A DNA stretch of 64,000 nt from the NCBI GenBank assembly GCA_964596645.1, contig CAZQVB010000009.1, positions 71,756-135,755 of the forward strand. Reading direction: 5' to 3'. Positions 62,093-64,000 of this stretch are shown piece after piece. Below the pieces are notes generated by a model that made no database searches, was not told where the DNA came from, and saw nothing but the letters and a program-made list of their open reading frames with translations. How positions within the stretch are numbered: position 1 is the stretch's first letter; every line of letters starts with the position of its first letter. Origin of the DNA: CAVQEK01 sp964596645. Its GTDB lineage: Bacteria > Bacteroidota > Bacteroidia > Cytophagales > Cyclobacteriaceae. Made by a program: the position numbers and the translations under genes.

Positions 62093-63511
62093 ATGAACCC
62101 TCAGCACACGTTAAAAATATTCGCCTGGCTTCTTTTGTTCGCATTGCTGCAAGGATGCGAGAAAGAGGAGGAGTTGCCGGCCATCCACCTCAGTGTTGAT
62201 CCTTCAGCGATCACCCTCAGCACCAACAGCACGCATCAGTTTACGGCCCATATTTCAGGTGCCAGCGATAGTACGGTACAATGGCAAGTGGCCGAAGGCA
62301 CAGCAGGTGGCACCATCAACGAAGCGGGTCTGTACAAAGCGCCATCAGTAGCCGGTGAGTACCACATAGAAGTGATTGCCGCAGCGGATGCTTCAAAGAA
62401 AGCTATAGCAACCGTGACGGTAACTTCCGCACCGGTGTTGTCAGTGGCCATATCTCCGGCATCAGCCAAGTTGAATATTGGTGAAAAATTGCAACTCACT
62501 GCCTCCGTCTCGAACAGTGCCAATAAGAATGTGACATGGAGCGTGAAGCAAAGCGGCGGCGGCTCTGTGAATGCATCGGGGCAGTACACCGCACCTGCTA
62601 CTGCAGGGGTTTTTCAAGTGATGGCTACCAGCCAGGCCGATCCTTCTAAAGTGGCCACATCGCACATCACCGTCGTGGTGCCGCCCAACCCCGAGCGGGC
62701 CAAGGCGCTGCAGTACTACAAAGATCTTTATCTGGCTTCCAATGTGGCCAATATCGGCTGGACGGGAGACAACAATGGGTGCAACGCTGGCACGACACCC
62801 CAATCGGTGAAAGACAATGTGCTGAAGCGGATCATGTATTTCAGGAAGATGGCAGGGCTGAACAACACCATCTCGATGAATGAAGAACAGAGCAAAAAAT
62901 GCCAGCAGGCCGCATTCATGTGCAGGGTAAATGGTAGGCTCGATCACAACCCGCCCACTACCTGGACCTGCTACACGGCAGAAGGCAAAGAGGCAGCGGG
63001 CAAATCCAACCTGGCGGCCAAAGCCGGTCCCAACGCAATTAATGACTACATACACGACTATGGCAGCGGCAACTATTTCGTAGGTCATCGCCGGTGGCTG
63101 TTGTACCCCAAGCTGAAACAAGTAGGCACGGGCGATACCCAAAGTACTAACGCGCTGTGGGTAGTTGGCAACAGTGGCCCCGCCCCTGCCGACATGCCGG
63201 CATTTGTGGCCTGGCCGCCAAAAGGTTATGTGCCGGCGCCTGTGGTGTATCCCCGATGGTCGTTTTCAATTCCCGGTGCAGACTTCTCTGGCACTACCAT
63301 CAGCATGAAAGACCCAGAGGGAAAAAACCTTGATGTGACCATAGAAAAACTCAATAATGGCGGCTACGGCGACCGAACGATCGTATGGCTGCCTTCGAAG
63401 TTAAACCTATATAGCGAAGCGGATCAAAAATATGAAGTGACGCTGAAGAATGTAAAGGCCAACGGCACCACCAAAGACTACACCTACGAGGTAATTATCA
63501 TAAAGCCGTGA
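62093..63511 (+). CDS. Lipoprotein with two Ig-like domains and a C-terminal CAP/SCP domain
   Basis: A 472-aa lipoprotein (LLLFALLQGC, Cys22). Two bacterial Ig-like (Big_2-type) repeats follow: IHLSVDPSAITLSTNSTHQF with TINEAGLYKAPSVAGEYHIE, and VAISPASAKLNIGEKLQLTA with SVNASGQYTAPATAGVFQVM. A CAP-superfamily domain begins near 255 (KDNVLKRIMYFRKMAGL, CQQAAFMCRVNGRLDHNPP, NYFVGHRRWLLYPKLKQVGT). Surface or periplasmic location. CAP domains bind lipids or act as peptidase-like modules in other bacteria; the role here is unknown. ATG at 62093 is chosen over 62033 because the lipoprotein signal starts there. Confidence 0.85.
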   Translation: MNPQHTLKIFAWLLLFALLQGCEKEEELPAIHLSVDPSAITLSTNSTHQFTAHISGASDSTVQWQVAEGTAGGTINEAGLYKAPSVAGEYHIEVIAAADASKKAIATVTVTSAPVLSVAISPASAKLNIGEKLQLTASVSNSANKNVTWSVKQSGGGSVNASGQYTAPATAGVFQVMATSQADPSKVATSHITVVVPPNPERAKALQYYKDLYLASNVANIGWTGDNNGCNAGTTPQSVKDNVLKRIMYFRKMAGLNNTISMNEEQSKKCQQAAFMCRVNGRLDHNPPTTWTCYTAEGKEAAGKSNLAAKAGPNAINDYIHDYGSGNYFVGHRRWLLYPKLKQVGTGDTQSTNALWVVGNSGPAPADMPAFVAWPPKGYVPAPVVYPRWSFSIPGADFSGTTISMKDPEGKNLDVTIEKLNNGGYGDRTIVWLPSKLNLYSEADQKYEVTLKNVKANGTTKDYTYEVIIIKP

Positions 63512-64000
63512 GTATGAGGTAACAATAGCCTTCACCAGTAACGCATTCCTGATCGAAAGCTCTTTCAGGATTCCGATTACTCTTTAGACAGATCCTGAAA
63601 CAAGTTCAGGATGACTTCGACTTTGAGTTTTCGGCTTTCCATTCCACCAGTCACCAGTCTACGAGTCTACCAATCCACCATTAGGTTTCTCCGGACACGA
63701 CAGAATAGAGGCTCTTGCATGACCCTACTCACATCCATGGTCTGTGACGCACAGACCATTCCGTGCGGTAGGCCCAGCGCGTTTTGCAGCATTGTCTTGA
63801 CAAGATTTTTCTTTGGTTCGTTTCTTTTCATCAACTGAAAAGAAATGAACGGCCATGGATGGTCTGCATCAATTAAAGCATATTATTATCCTTATCATCG
63901 GTGAAGCATTCACTTCCAAAAGTCTTTAACCCCACACCGCCGGCTTGGCGCTTTTCACTCCACGGGCCGTGGGGCCGCGTCGTGTCACTCCGAAACTGAC
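63512..64000. repeat. Composite intergenic repeat, third locus (continues past window end)
   Basis: No gene. TCCTGAAACAAGTTCAGGA lies at 63593-63611, then a GACTTTGAGTTTTCGGCTTT word, octamer-like ACCAGTCT-ACGAGTCT-ACCAATCC at about 63653-63676, AGAATAGAGGCTCTTGCATG at 63704-63723, and the TCTGTGACGCACAGACCATT / CCGTGCGG block at about 63744-63772. A CATCAACTGAAAAG word follows near 63829-63842, and the window ends in TCACTCCGAAACTGAC. All have inverse copies in the 23.7-24.4 kb region. Confidence 0.65.

Noticed and set aside
1..64000. CRISPR arrays, tRNA and rRNA genes
   Set aside because: No regular 24-48 bp direct repeats with unique spacers, no tRNA cloverleaf and no rRNA-like stretch were noticed by eye. 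The 8-bp arrays have no spacers and are not CRISPR.

Overview
The window is a bacterial chromosome segment from the phylum Bacteroidota, most likely order Cytophagales. Lineage markers are a SusC/SusD pair, Bacteroidota-type lipoproteins, the gliding and type IX secretion (T9SS) lipoprotein GldJ, a giant protein with a T9SS C-terminal sorting domain, a DUF4175 coiled-coil protein, paired DUF3857 proteins, TAnnTTTG-type promoters, and intergenic repeats of kinds I recall from this phylum. No species was identified.

Layout. 0-9.5 kb: C-terminus of a beta-barrel protein, a SulP anion transporter, a convergent lipoprotein-SusD-SusC locus and a LuxR-type response regulator. 10-16.5 kb: a lactate/malate-dehydrogenase-like protein with an unusual specificity loop, a DprE1-like flavoprotein, and two adjacent DUF3857/transglutaminase-fold proteins. 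16.8-19.1 kb: a small AT-rich island of decayed DNA-modification genes (KilA-N gene, truncated KilA-N copy, frameshifted N-terminal stub of an Eco57I-like methylase, an unknown 211-aa gene, IS21-like end repeats). 19.1-23.5 kb: an ABC exporter, a rhodanese plus split YeeE/YedE thiosulfate-uptake module, and a GH43-like lipoprotein. 24.5-30.1 kb: a 1572-residue secreted Cys-module protein and an AraC-type regulator. 30.2-35.0 kb: a co-directional set (TPR protein, nagB, Ldh-family dehydrogenase, MDR oxidoreductase).

35.06-35.43 kb holds a dense DnaA-box cluster with a TAA-trio tract and is very probably the replication origin (oriC). 4.5 kb further on, two near-perfect parS sites lie between mnmG and ybeY, so the origin and the partition sites come together here. 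35.4-52.9 kb is a mostly housekeeping block on the minus strand (Ig-like lipoprotein, methyltransferase, mnmG, ybeY, RsbW-like ATPase, DUF4175, peptide-binding protein, exonuclease III, gldJ, mfd), with comF on the plus strand. 52.9-63.5 kb: a COX3-like protein, TerB-like, cupin, hemerythrin, nitroreductase, a TonB-dependent receptor, an aminotransferase, a 30-aa membrane protein, ferrochelatase and an Ig-CAP lipoprotein.

Several intergenic spaces (0.75-1.1, 2.9-3.26, 23.6-24.4, 63.5-64 kb) carry one composite repeat family made of an octanucleotide tandem array (ACCAGTCT-like), an AGCTGAAAGCTCAAAG word and a TCCTGAA/TTCAGGA palindrome. All assignments come from reading motifs by eye; no database search was possible.
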